From NCBI RefSeq assembly GCF_014202345.1, contig NZ_JACHGO010000001.1, forward strand, positions 558,001-622,000: 64,000 bases of DNA. The letters run 5' to 3'. Origin of the DNA: Desulfovibrio intestinalis. GTDB taxonomy: Bacteria; Desulfobacterota; Desulfovibrionia; Desulfovibrionales; Desulfovibrionaceae. This document shows positions 1-8,655 of the stretch, piece by piece (position 1 is the stretch's first letter; each line of letters begins with the position of its first letter). A program made the position numbers and the translations under genes. The notes below the pieces were generated by a model. That model made no database searches and was not told the origin of the DNA. It was given only the letters and a program-made list of their open reading frames with translations.

Positions 1-296
1 TACTGCTTGTCAGGTGTGATATTGGTCGAGAAAATCGTACCAAAAGGAGTGGGTATGGACAGGCCTCCCGCTCCCATAGGCCCTTGTGCCTGAGAATGGC
101 AGCCAAAGCAGTCGCCAGCCAGCGCCAGTTCGCGTCCACGCGGTATAAGTGCCTGCATCTGTTCAGGTGAAAGAGGTTGATCTGCCTGCGAAGCCACGCT
201 TGACGAGCGAAAGGTGCCGAGCAGAACAGCAAGCGCCACCACAACGCCCAAAGCGATGATAAATACAACTGTATTGCGCAGGGTACGGTTTTTCAT
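1..296 (-). CDS. Membrane-anchored cytochrome c, partial (molybdenum-hydroxylase electron acceptor)
   Basis: Reading left from an ATG at 296, the first 98 residues are visible and the rest lies beyond the window edge. A single hydrophobic helix (about residues 9-28) with basic residues before it looks like an uncleaved membrane anchor, so the haem domain should sit in the periplasm. One haem-binding motif, CFGCH, is at residues 63-67. The sequence after it (an SIPTPFGTI-like stretch, then TNITPD) is typical of cytochrome subunits paired with alcohol, gluconate or aldehyde/isoquinoline dehydrogenases. The start overlaps the stop of the upstream 2Fe-2S gene (ATGA), indicating translational coupling. 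Likely role: passing electrons from the 2Fe-2S subunit to the membrane. The full number of haems cannot be seen. Confidence 0.8.
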   Translation of the reverse strand, partial: MKNRTLRNTVVFIIALGVVVALAVLLGTFRSSSVASQADQPLSPEQMQALIPRGRELALAGDCFGCHSQAQGPMGAGGLSIPTPFGTIFSTNITPDKQ

Positions 297-874
297 CGTT
301 TGTCCTCCTGGCCGATAACACAGCCGGGCGTGGCAAGCGCCACATCACGCACCGCTTCATAGTATCGTACGTAGCCCGTGCAGCGGCAAATATGGTCGTT
401 AAGCGCTTCTTCAATGGCGGTTTCAAGGTCAGCCCGCTTTACTGGCTCACGCTTCAATCGATCAATAAACGCCGTGGCTCCAGCAATAAACCCTGATGTG
501 CAGTAGCCGCACTGAAAAGAAAATTTTTCAATGAAGGCGGTCTGGATAGGTGTCAGTTGTGTGACATTGCCAGACGCATCTGTTTTGGCCTGTCCTTCAA
601 TTGTAATGATCGTTTTACCATCAAAGGAATGTGCATTGGCAATGCAGGTTCGCGTATCAACCATGCTTCCGTCTGATTTTACTTCCACGACAGTGCAGGC
701 ATGGCAAACCCCCTCGCCGCAGCCAAAGTGCGTTCCGGTAAGGTTAAGGTAATGGTGTAAAAAATCGATCATCGGCATTCCAACAGGAACGTCAATGGGA
801 CCGATTTTTTTACCATTTATAGTCATGCTCAATGGCTTTTTTTCAATTCTGGCAACAATAGCTTCTTTACTCAT
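293..874 (-). CDS. 2Fe-2S subunit of a xanthine dehydrogenase-family molybdenum hydroxylase
   Basis: 193 residues, the usual small-subunit architecture. A plant-ferredoxin-type 2Fe-2S domain carries GCGEGVCHAC near residues 51-60, and a helical 2Fe-2S domain carries QCGYCTSG and CRCTGY in the C-terminal half. About 18 residues precede the ferredoxin fold. Such subunits relay electrons from the molybdopterin site of aldehyde, isoquinoline or nicotinate-type hydroxylases. Followed at once by a cytochrome c (4-bp overlap), which favours the IorAB / periplasmic-type aldehyde dehydrogenase branch, although no Tat signal is seen here. The large molybdopterin subunit is not in the window and may lie to the left. 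The substrate cannot be deduced. GGAAAGG lies upstream of the start. Confidence 0.88.
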   Translation of the reverse strand: MSKEAIVARIEKKPLSMTINGKKIGPIDVPVGMPMIDFLHHYLNLTGTHFGCGEGVCHACTVVEVKSDGSMVDTRTCIANAHSFDGKTIITIEGQAKTDASGNVTQLTPIQTAFIEKFSFQCGYCTSGFIAGATAFIDRLKREPVKRADLETAIEEALNDHICRCTGYVRYYEAVRDVALATPGCVIGQEDKR

Positions 875-1758
875 GACAGGGCCTTTCCAGTTTGAGGGGA
901 TTGAAAAACATATGGATATGTTGTGTCGCCGCCATGTGTAGCTTCACAATCCAGGTGTTTGGTGCGTTGGGATATGTTGTTTCCGCTTGTAATTTTTGAT
1001 GAAAATGAAAACAGAGGGACAAATCAGTGAACTTAATACTATCGACTGGATAGTATTCACTCATAAGTTTAATGATTTTTATAAATAATAACAATGTATA
1101 TGAATTGTTATAAGGATCGTGGCGGGGTATATATTTGTGACGCTGTAACTAGCTTAAAAGTATGAATAAGAACTATCAGTAATTAAGTGGCAGAAGATGA
1201 AATAGTCGCGATTTTATAAAAAGAGTGTGTTGAAGGGGTGATAAAATTCTTAATATGATAGTTAAATATATAATTTAATTAAATAAAATTTTTAATCTAA
1301 GAGAGTGGTATGTCATGATTTATATAATATTACTGATTAAGGATTGCAGAAGAACACGCGCGTGCTGTTAGTCACGTTGCTTCTTTCATCGGCGGATAGG
1401 CAAGATTTGAAAATCAAGACGGCAGCCTTGTCCTGTCCGTATTGCGCCTGCAGTGATTCAGATTTATGGGCGCTGGGTTAAAGGTTTTGGCTTTGCCTAA
1501 GACGCATTGACGTGTGAAATTCAATATGATTTTATAGTGAAGGTGCTCAAAACACCTCCTGAGACGGTTTTCCCACCCCGAAAGCTTGTGGGTCTTGTTG
1601 CGTCCTTTTTTGAGGACGCTCTTCCTGCATTGTATCTCCGGGTGTGGGCGAAATATAATACCGGCTTGCCGGAAAATAGTCCGCTGCTCTCAGGCAGTTT
1701 TGAGCGCCCGGAGTCTTTTGTTTGAAAGGCTCCACTCAAAAAATCCTGAGAGGTTCTT
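875..1758. other. Non-coding gap of about 880 bases
   Basis: AT-rich stretch between the leftward hydroxylase operon and the rightward small protein at 1759. I see no convincing gene. It holds a perfect 9-bp inverted repeat at 1035-1057, and it should contain divergent promoters. Confidence 0.5.
1035..1057. promoter_or_regulatory. Inverted repeat, possible operator of the hydroxylase operon
   Basis: AATACTATC and GATAGTATT form a perfect 9-bp dyad around the five-base spacer GACTG. It lies about 160 bases upstream of the 2Fe-2S subunit start, with no T run on either side, so it looks more like a repressor or activator site than a terminator. The regulator is unknown. Confidence 0.4.
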
Positions 1759-2184
1759 ATGCCCCATCTTTCTTCGAATGCTGCTTCGCAGCCTTTAGCG
1801 CCATCTTCTCAATTTCAACCCGACCTTGAATTGCCACGGCGAATTGAAAACTTTCAAAAAGCCGCCCAAGACCTGCTTGCCATGTATGAGCCTGCGAAAG
1901 AAGGGCAGGGCATGGGTGGAGAAATCCGCTGCTATTATCTTCCTGCTGGAAAAGTGCGGCATGAGCAAGAGCTGTTGGAAAAATATCATGTTGAAGATTT
2001 TCGCGGGTTATTGGCTGAAACGCACTTGTTGCTGACTGGCGTGGTCAAGGTTATGCGAAGCACGCCGCACAATATGCGCATGAAAGGATATGTTATTGCC
2101 AGCCTTGGTTGCCTTCTTGAACAAGCCTCCGCTTTGGTGCTGAGGATGCGCAACGTCTACGGCAAGATGGAAAAAGTCGGCTAA
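1759..2184 (+). CDS. Hypothetical protein, 141 residues
   Basis: I do not recognise a family. The protein is soluble and mostly helical in appearance, without signal peptide, membrane segment or cysteine cluster. The N-terminal 25 residues are rich in Ser, Pro and Gln and probably disordered. Residues 70-135 contain amphipathic stretches. GAGAGG lies 6 bases before the ATG, and a strong intrinsic terminator follows directly at 2190, so it is very likely an independent single-gene unit. The TAA stop and terminator support it being real. Confidence 0.7.
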   Translation: MPHLSSNAASQPLAPSSQFQPDLELPRRIENFQKAAQDLLAMYEPAKEGQGMGGEIRCYYLPAGKVRHEQELLEKYHVEDFRGLLAETHLLLTGVVKVMRSTPHNMRMKGYVIASLGCLLEQASALVLRMRNVYGKMEKVG

Positions 2185-2189
2185 CTGAT

Positions 2190-2228
2190 GCAAAGCCGCT
2201 CCCGGCTTTTGGCCGGGAGCGGCTTTGC
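2190..2228 (+). terminator. Intrinsic terminator after the 1759 gene
   Basis: A perfect 17-bp stem (2190-2206 with 2212-2228) with a 5-base loop begins 6 bases after the stop codon. It is GC-rich in the middle with A/T ends, and only a short T-rich tail follows. Confidence 0.85.
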
Positions 2229-2270
2229 TTACTAGTTCCGGCTGGGCCTTGGAAGTTCTAGTGCTGTTGC

Positions 2271-5200
2271 CTATTTTTTAAGTTCCTGAAGGTATTCATG
2301 ATGCTTTTGCAGATAGAAAGTCAGGGCCCGCGAAAAATCCTTGCCAAGTAATCCCTGTAAGAGTTGAGTGGTTATTTCATGTTCAAGGCGTAACAGAGAG
2401 TGCAAGGCAAGAATGCCCTGTTTTTCTTCAGCCGGAATGGCGTTTATTCTCTGCCAGAAAGCCTGCCGGGCACGCGGTTTAAAATACCACATATACATCA
2501 TGTCCAGCATGTGCTCCAAGGCCTGTCGCGCAACCAGCGCGTCCTTTTTGCCCAGCTGGCTCCAGAATTCGTGGGGAGATTGCAACATTTTTGTCAGATT
2601 GCGATGTGGAAACAGCAGTTCCTGTTTTGCCAGATTTTTAAAAATCTGCGCAAACTTGCTGTCATAATCGCTTTGCCGCATGCGCAGGTAGTGGTTACGG
2701 TCAGCAAAACCTTCAATGACTGCCGCCACGACGTCCGAGGAGCATTTGGACACAATGGCTGCGCAGTTTTGCAGCAAAACCATAGGGTCAGGCAGATGCA
2801 TGAGGATAAAGCATTGCAGCAAAGCCTGCCCGAGAAGCATTGACAAGGGGATGGACAGCGCGCTGCGGAACAGGTTGCCAATGACGGCCTCCTTGGGCAG
2901 CCCCCTGAAGATATTGTGCCCGGATATATAGACGCTGTTGACCAGGGCGATGACTGTGTACACCATCACGGCATTGTCCTGTACGGTGATGCCCAACAGG
3001 TTTTCAAGCAGCCACAGGCGCACGACCACCTCAAGAAGTGGGACGGAAATTCCTGTATATAGCAGAGAGTCGGCCATGCGGCTCCAACTGACATAGCGGT
3101 TCCACGGCAGCAGCATAGAACGACTGAAGGCCCCGCCACCTACCATAGACTGTGCAACGTTGCGTACAGCAGTGATGACGAACCAGAGCAGAGCGCCAAA
3201 CCACGTCAGCACCCACCAACTGCCCACATACCAGAAGGCCCATTGCGCTGGTAAAAAGCCCGCAATGATTTTGAGCGTATTGATTACGTCGCTGTTGATA
3301 TAAGCAGGATTCCAGGGGCTTATTTCTGCCGCTGTCTTGCAGTTGATTGGGGTGTTTTCGGTATTGATGCCTCTGGCGTCAACGCCGCCCAATGTTACAA
3401 GGTTGCCGTCTTGTCCCACTGTGGTTGTCTTTTTTTCAAGCCCCCAGCCGCTTACAGAATGGCAACCCAGCTTACCCAGGCCAGGAAGACGTCTCAGCAT
3501 TCTGATCCACCACGGTTGGGGATACTGTGGTTCATGATGCTGCTCAAAACTGTATATATCCGTGTGTACGGGCAAGGTTAGCCTTTGCTCCTTGTCTTCG
3601 CGGCGCATGGCGTTACGGGCCTGCTGCGGCAGGGTTTCAATAAAAACAAGCCCCATGCCGTGCGTATGGTGTGAACGGCTTGTGGAGTCCGTGCCGATAC
3701 GCGAGCCCAGCCGTAAGGTTGAATAATACTCCTGAAGTCTGGGCAGATGACTGAGTATAGCCTGAAATACGGGTTGCCGGTCCGGATCTTCTCGCCCTTC
3801 ACGCACGATATGTCTGACCACCTGCTTGAGGCGCAAGATGCTGCCTTCATTGATGGCCCTTTGCAGTTTGTTAATAGGCGCGGCATGGTCAAGCTGCCCA
3901 CTGGTCCATTCACGCAGATTAAAAAGTTCAAGATGGGTGATGCGTCCCTTGCCTCGCCATAGCAATTCCAAGACGTCCTGAGACGTCAACCCGGCGAGGT
4001 TAAGCACCATTTGGCACGGGTGCAGCGGTGTGAGGGATTCAAGCAAAGCTTCCGGCTTACGCAAAAGGATTTCTGGCAAATCCCTGTGTGGTTTGTGCGG
4101 AAAAACAAGGTCAGCATTGGCTTCTGGCCCCAGCCACACCGTACGTATGGTGTCGGGAACAAGAGCTTCCAGCCGTGTAACGGCCCCCAGTGTGGCAGCG
4201 TACTCCGCCCCGTTCTGCTTATTCATTTTTTTGCGCAGGTCGGCACTTGCCTGCCGTATGTGCGAAATCCACTGGGAAAAAATGTATTCGGCAAGGTGCA
4301 GGGATGAAGGCTGACGTTGACCCACATAGGCCAGAAATGCGTCTTCTTGTATGGGGGAGGGGACATCCACGCCAAGCTGTCCGGCCAGCACCTGGACATG
4401 TTTCTGGTTCCAGGCGCGCAGCAGGTGCAGAACATGCTGCTGGGTCCAGGTATTGACCGGGGCGTATGCAGCCAGTATGGCGGCTATATCCGGTCTGTGC
4501 AGCAGATCAATAAAAGCCTTGGGACTGTCTGTGTTGAGGGGAACCCAGGTAAACTCCACCATTTTTTCGCGTAAACAAGCACGAAATTCTATGCCAATAC
4601 GAACGCTGATGCCCATGATACGGGCGGCACGCAGCAGTTCGCTGGCGGCTTCCGGGTCTACGGTATTGTAATAGATGACCGTCAGAAAGCGTATTCCCTT
4701 GACCCATGCGTCCATAACCAGATGGGTAGGGTTTTTGCGTCCCTTTGTGTTGGCGTCGTGCACATGATGGTCAAAAGCCTGTTGGTTCCAGGCCTCGGGC
4801 ATTTCCAACAGATGATACCGACACAACAACTTGCGTATGATGCGTGGTGTGCCGCGCACAGCTTGGTGAAATTCATGTGCAAGCGGCAACTGCATCTGGG
4901 CGTGCGGACAAGAGCGAACCAGATCCTTCATGAGCTGGATGAGTACGCGAGCGGTGTTTTTTTGCAGTGGAGAATGTACTGCGTACAGCACCTCGTCGTG
5001 CAAACGGCGCAGAGCGTGAAGCCTTTCCTGCGGTCCCCCGGCTTCAAGGCTTTCGAGCAGGATGATTACTGCCCGAGCCATGCGCAATCCGGGTTCCGAA
5101 GTTAGTTCAATGATACCACTTGGGTGTAGGGCCGGGTCTGGCTGGGATAATGGCTTGTTGCTGGCACGGGCGGCAGAAAAGTCGTTAACCAGATGAACGA

Positions 5201-5297
5201 GTTGATGATCCTGTGGATCAAACAGCCACGGCGCGCGGTGGGGGGAAGGATTGCCCGTGCATGTAATTGATCTACACGCCTTGTTTTCGACTGACAT
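2271..5297 (-). CDS. Large membrane protein of unknown function, 1008 residues
   Basis: Not recognised. Residues 1 to about 670 look soluble and helical, rich in Leu, His and Arg. A cluster of about five or six hydrophobic segments lies between roughly residues 676 and 860. One conserved-looking cytoplasmic turn there (RGLPKEAVIGNLFRSAL) separates two membrane segments. A soluble helical tail of about 150 residues follows. There is no signal peptide, Walker motif or recombinase catalytic motif. A loose resemblance to large membrane proteins annotated as site-specific recombinases (SpecificRecomb family) was considered, but I cannot support it. The start has only a weak CGGGAA-like site. The gene stands alone, convergent with the 1759 gene. 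Confidence 0.75.
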   Translation of the reverse strand: MSVENKACRSITCTGNPSPHRAPWLFDPQDHQLVHLVNDFSAARASNKPLSQPDPALHPSGIIELTSEPGLRMARAVIILLESLEAGGPQERLHALRRLHDEVLYAVHSPLQKNTARVLIQLMKDLVRSCPHAQMQLPLAHEFHQAVRGTPRIIRKLLCRYHLLEMPEAWNQQAFDHHVHDANTKGRKNPTHLVMDAWVKGIRFLTVIYYNTVDPEAASELLRAARIMGISVRIGIEFRACLREKMVEFTWVPLNTDSPKAFIDLLHRPDIAAILAAYAPVNTWTQQHVLHLLRAWNQKHVQVLAGQLGVDVPSPIQEDAFLAYVGQRQPSSLHLAEYIFSQWISHIRQASADLRKKMNKQNGAEYAATLGAVTRLEALVPDTIRTVWLGPEANADLVFPHKPHRDLPEILLRKPEALLESLTPLHPCQMVLNLAGLTSQDVLELLWRGKGRITHLELFNLREWTSGQLDHAAPINKLQRAINEGSILRLKQVVRHIVREGREDPDRQPVFQAILSHLPRLQEYYSTLRLGSRIGTDSTSRSHHTHGMGLVFIETLPQQARNAMRREDKEQRLTLPVHTDIYSFEQHHEPQYPQPWWIRMLRRLPGLGKLGCHSVSGWGLEKKTTTVGQDGNLVTLGGVDARGINTENTPINCKTAAEISPWNPAYINSDVINTLKIIAGFLPAQWAFWYVGSWWVLTWFGALLWFVITAVRNVAQSMVGGGAFSRSMLLPWNRYVSWSRMADSLLYTGISVPLLEVVVRLWLLENLLGITVQDNAVMVYTVIALVNSVYISGHNIFRGLPKEAVIGNLFRSALSIPLSMLLGQALLQCFILMHLPDPMVLLQNCAAIVSKCSSDVVAAVIEGFADRNHYLRMRQSDYDSKFAQIFKNLAKQELLFPHRNLTKMLQSPHEFWSQLGKKDALVARQALEHMLDMMYMWYFKPRARQAFWQRINAIPAEEKQGILALHSLLRLEHEITTQLLQGLLGKDFSRALTFYLQKHHEYLQELKK

Positions 5298-5624
5298 ACA
5301 TATTCCCGTGGAGATATGATTTCTTGAGCAGCCAGGTCAGTATGCTGACCCGCTTAATTTTGAAATTTCGTATTGGCAAAGTCGGGCATGAAGCAAAAAA
5401 TGAGATTTCAGCTGAATGCCCAAGCCGCCCTGTGACAGGCAGCTTGGGGTTCCGCCGCAATGTACCTTAGTTCTTTCATTGGAAAATGCTCCAATCTGTG
5501 TCGTTGGCCCTGACTGAGTGCACCGCGGCAGAAATTCATGTGTAACGAAAGCCCCTCTTATTTCGCGTCTAAGAGGGGCTGACTAGCCCCTTCGTATTTC
5601 CATCCGAAGGGGCCTGGGGAGGAT
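5298..5624. other. Intergenic stretch with tandem hairpins
   Basis: 327 bases between the porin stop and the start of the large membrane protein. Its left end, near the porin, holds two stem-loops (5550-5580 and 5586-5613). The rest should carry the promoter of the membrane-protein gene; nothing else is recognisable. Confidence 0.5.
5550..5613 (-). terminator. Tandem terminator hairpins after the porin
   Basis: Two stem-loops lie back to back downstream of the porin: a 9-bp stem at 5586-5594 / 5605-5613, and an 11-bp stem at 5550-5560 / 5570-5580. On the reverse strand the second is followed by TTTCGTT. A double terminator fits a highly expressed outer-membrane protein. Confidence 0.75.
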
Positions 5625-7256
5625 TTAGAACGAGTAATGGAAGTTCATGCCGACCTTGAACACGTTGGGGTTGTCAGGCCGCTGCACCCAGTCGCGCCCA
5701 TACTTCACGCCGTCCGGTGCGGTGTAGCTCCAGGTGTCCTTGTCAAAATCAACGTAGAGGTAGGAGGCTTCCACAATAAGCTTTAGGTTCTCGTAGATTT
5801 TGTATTCGGTGTTCCAGTCCACTTCCATCGCCCAGTCATTGGTGGTCAGGTAGGAACCGATGGCGCCTGCGGGCGCGATGCCGCTGACGCTTTCACCCAG
5901 CATGAACTGCGATTCTGCTATCTTTTTTGGCATGTTGGCGGAGTTTGTGCCGCGCATGTAAAGAACTTTGAGGTGCGTCTTGAGGTCTTCCATCAAGGGT
6001 ACCTCACGCAGTTGCAAGGCGAGCCCCCAGAGACCGATAGGCTGGTAGGCAAACAGACCGTCATAAGCACCAGAAGCTGTGGTGCCCTTGAAGCCCGTGT
6101 GTGTGTAATCCCAGTTGCCCGACATGGCCGGCATACGTTCAGAACCGTTGCCAAGGTCGTCATCATCGCCTGAACTGTACCATGCGAAAATTCCGGGCGT
6201 GCCCCAATCCAGCTTGTATTCGGCCAATACGCTGGCAAACCAGCCGCTGCGGTTATAGCGGTCTGCATCCAGGGGGGCGTGCTTGCCCAGCTTTTTAACC
6301 TTGCCGTTATCCTTCGTGTAGGTTTTGTCCCTGTACAGACCGTTGCCGCGCTTGTTGCCGTACATGAAGTCAAACTTCAGAATAAACGGGTCAAAGCGGC
6401 TCAGGTTGGCAGACAGGCCGCCCCACCATGTGTAGGTTTCGCCGCCGCCATATTCGAGCAGCATGGGGGCCTTGCCTGTTCCGGTATATACGCCCATACC
6501 TTCCTGAAGTTTTTTGCGCGATGTTCTGATGAAATCTTCAGAGTAATCCTTGTTGGGATTGCGGCCTATACCGTCACCCATAGTGGCAAGCCCCAGCCAG
6601 GGAGTCACTTGCAGGCCGTTAAACCGGAGTGGAACGAGCAGACTGAAAAAATCAAGGGCGTCATTATCGGGATTACTGACATCGTAATTGAGGCTGTCGT
6701 GATACTGAGGGGAAGTTTCAAGGGGGTTGTCATTGAGCAGCCTTGCCCACATACCCGTTACGGATACGTTCTCATTGACGCGTGAAGAAACCACAATGCC
6801 CGCAGCATCGTCATCAAGAACAAAGTTGCCGTCAGAGGCGAACAGGGGCAGCTTCATCCCCTGAATGCCCATGCGCACCTTAATGTCGGTCCTGGGTACC
6901 TCCCAGTCCAAAAAAGCGCGCTTAAGTTTAATGGGATTGCCGTCGGCACCCAGAGCTCCGCCAACGCTCCGTCCCCTTTTTTCAGCCATTCCGTAATAGA
7001 CGTCGCCAATTTCAAGCCCCACTGTGCCTGAAAGATACTTGGACGCCTTGGCTTCAAGTTGTAACCGCAACCTTTCGCCAGCCGAAAAATCGTCTCCGGT
7101 ACTGTCTCCAGCGCGGCTGTTGGCAAAGGCGCTGTTGGTGGCCACTTCGTAAGAGAGGCTCCAGTATCCCTTGATCTTGAAATCAATGGCGCTGGCTGTG
7201 GTTGCTCCGCCAAGAGTGATCGCGGCGGCCAGAATCAGGGGGGAAAGCTTTCGCAT
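5625..7256 (-). CDS. Outer-membrane porin (Desulfovibrio homotrimeric-type)
   Basis: 543 residues with a signal peptide ending near ATTASAI, then a long beta-rich protein with alternating aromatic and polar residues. The C-terminus is FHYSF, the terminal aromatic signature of outer-membrane beta-barrels. Length and features such as the GDGIGRN turn and the GSERMPAMSG segment match the large Desulfovibrio porins. A second member lies at 48778 and shares the SGDDD...NGSERMP block. I place the start at the ATG at 7256 because GGAGA sits 6 bases before it; an ATG two codons earlier (7262) almost abuts the Shine-Dalgarno. Role: passive diffusion of small solutes. Divergent from a LysR regulator that may control it. 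Confidence 0.9.
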   Translation of the reverse strand: MRKLSPLILAAAITLGGATTASAIDFKIKGYWSLSYEVATNSAFANSRAGDSTGDDFSAGERLRLQLEAKASKYLSGTVGLEIGDVYYGMAEKRGRSVGGALGADGNPIKLKRAFLDWEVPRTDIKVRMGIQGMKLPLFASDGNFVLDDDAAGIVVSSRVNENVSVTGMWARLLNDNPLETSPQYHDSLNYDVSNPDNDALDFFSLLVPLRFNGLQVTPWLGLATMGDGIGRNPNKDYSEDFIRTSRKKLQEGMGVYTGTGKAPMLLEYGGGETYTWWGGLSANLSRFDPFILKFDFMYGNKRGNGLYRDKTYTKDNGKVKKLGKHAPLDADRYNRSGWFASVLAEYKLDWGTPGIFAWYSSGDDDDLGNGSERMPAMSGNWDYTHTGFKGTTASGAYDGLFAYQPIGLWGLALQLREVPLMEDLKTHLKVLYMRGTNSANMPKKIAESQFMLGESVSGIAPAGAIGSYLTTNDWAMEVDWNTEYKIYENLKLIVEASYLYVDFDKDTWSYTAPDGVKYGRDWVQRPDNPNVFKVGMNFHYSF

Positions 7257-7578
7257 TGGCATTCTCCATGCAGTAGTGCAGATACGGTTAATCTACTTTC
7301 AGGTTGCCCCTGCACTAGCAGCGGTCAGCCCTGCTCAGACACTTCATGCTTTTTTACTTTCTGTGTGCAGCCTACAGCGGGGCACTCATTGGTAAAAATC
7401 AGAATTGCCAATGGTGAAGATAATGAAACGTTATTCATTGTAAAAAGTGTATATAATATACATGTTATGGCTATATTGAAATGCATGAACCAGCAGGCAG
7501 AAATGATTGACAATTAGCTCCATCTGCCACAGCATCAGTGGAATAAGACAAAATAGTATAGCAAAGATCGGTAAACGC
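7257..7578. other. Divergent promoter region of porin and LysR gene
   Basis: 322 bases without a gene between two divergent starts. It contains a 15-bp dyad at 7448-7462 with an embedded TATAAT (7452-7457) and is otherwise AT-rich. Confidence 0.5.
7448..7462. promoter_or_regulatory. 15-bp dyad, candidate LysR-regulator site and -10 element
   Basis: TGTATAT-A-ATATACA is a perfect odd-centred palindrome, the size and AT-rich character expected of a LysR-type binding site. It overlaps a TATAAT hexamer that could serve the LysR gene 120 bases downstream, which would fit autorepression. No good -35 hexamer was found. Confidence 0.4.
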
Positions 7579-8505
7579 ATGAATATAGATCATTTGAAGA
7601 CGTTTCACAGAATTGCTGAAACCGGCAATTTTACTCAGGCGGCCCGTGATCTTTTTTTGACGCAACCTGCGGTAAGCATGCAGGTGCAAAGCCTTGAAAA
7701 TACTCTTGGTGTACCCTTGTTTGACCGCTCGCGCCGCAAGGTGAATCTTACAAGCGAGGGGCGGGTTCTCTACGAATACACACAGCGTATTTTCAGCCTT
7801 GTGGGGCAGATGCAGGACGAATTTCAAAGTTTGAGCAGCCTGAATACAGGACGTCTGGTGCTGGGCGCTTCGGCAGTTATGAGCGCCTATTATCTGCCCA
7901 ATTATATGGTGCTGTTTCATCAGCGGTACCCCGGTGTGACGCTGGATCTGGCGGTGCATAACTCACATATCATTGCCGAAAAAGTGTACAAGGGCCAGTT
8001 GGAAATCGGTTTCTGCGGATCGTCCCCATCGCATCCAAGCCTTCGAACACATTTTTTACACCGCGAACCTCTTATTGTGGTGGCTGGAAAAAAATCCGAT
8101 CTGGCGAAAATCGAACGCCCCATCAGCGCCGACGAACTATTGGGGCACCCTTTCATCTTGCGAGAGCAGGGCACGCGCGTGACCAACAAGGTACATGAAT
8201 GGTTCAAAAATCATGCAAAAAGTCCGCAGCGGCCTTCGTTCATGACCGTGGACAATATGGAAGTGGCCAAGCAGCTCGTGATCAGCGGGCTAGGCATAAC
8301 GGCTCTGCCCAAGTATGCCGCAGCTCTTGAGCTGGCAGCGGGGCAATTGACCCAGTTACGGCTGAAATCCTTTGACCTGCATGTGAACTATTCGTTGGTA
8401 TATATGGAAGGCCAGCGTCTGAGCCGTACGGTAAGCCACTTCCTTTCCATGCTCTTTGAACTTGGCGTGCCCTTGCCCGAAGATATTCTGGCCCGTCTTC
8501 ATTAG
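7579..8505 (+). CDS. LysR-family transcriptional regulator
   Basis: 308 residues from the ATG at 7579, the normal LysR length. The N-terminal winged helix-turn-helix covers residues 1-60 (FTQAARDLFLTQPAVSMQV as recognition region), followed by the linker helix. From about residue 90 comes a periplasmic-binding-protein-like effector domain (TGRLVLGAS start, VDNMEVAKQLV and GLGITALPKYA near the end). This arrangement resembles the CbbR/CysB-like branch. A longer frame upstream has no family similarity, so the 7579 start is preferred. The effector is unknown. Divergence from the porin gene suggests control of that gene, of itself, or both. Confidence 0.92.
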   Translation: MNIDHLKTFHRIAETGNFTQAARDLFLTQPAVSMQVQSLENTLGVPLFDRSRRKVNLTSEGRVLYEYTQRIFSLVGQMQDEFQSLSSLNTGRLVLGASAVMSAYYLPNYMVLFHQRYPGVTLDLAVHNSHIIAEKVYKGQLEIGFCGSSPSHPSLRTHFLHREPLIVVAGKKSDLAKIERPISADELLGHPFILREQGTRVTNKVHEWFKNHAKSPQRPSFMTVDNMEVAKQLVISGLGITALPKYAAALELAAGQLTQLRLKSFDLHVNYSLVYMEGQRLSRTVSHFLSMLFELGVPLPEDILARLH

Positions 8506-8544
8506 ACAGTGTCTCGGGCTTTGCCCGGCAAGACCCATAAAATT

Positions 8545-8571
8545 GAAAGCGCCCCACATTGGGGCGCTTTC
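8545..8571 (+). terminator. Intrinsic terminator after the LysR gene
   Basis: An 11-bp GC-rich stem (8545-8555 / 8561-8571) with loop ACATT and a short T run after it lies about 40 bases beyond the stop. Confidence 0.85.
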
Positions 8572-8655
8572 TTTGGCAATGGCTTCTGTTAGAGGGTGTG
8601 TGTGAAAAATCAGATTACATAGCCTCGAGAATATACATTCTCAAGACGATCTGCC

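Noticed and set aside
2271..5297. Annotation as site-specific recombinase
   Set aside because: Only a vague likeness to the membrane SpecificRecomb family; no catalytic motif, so left as unknown.
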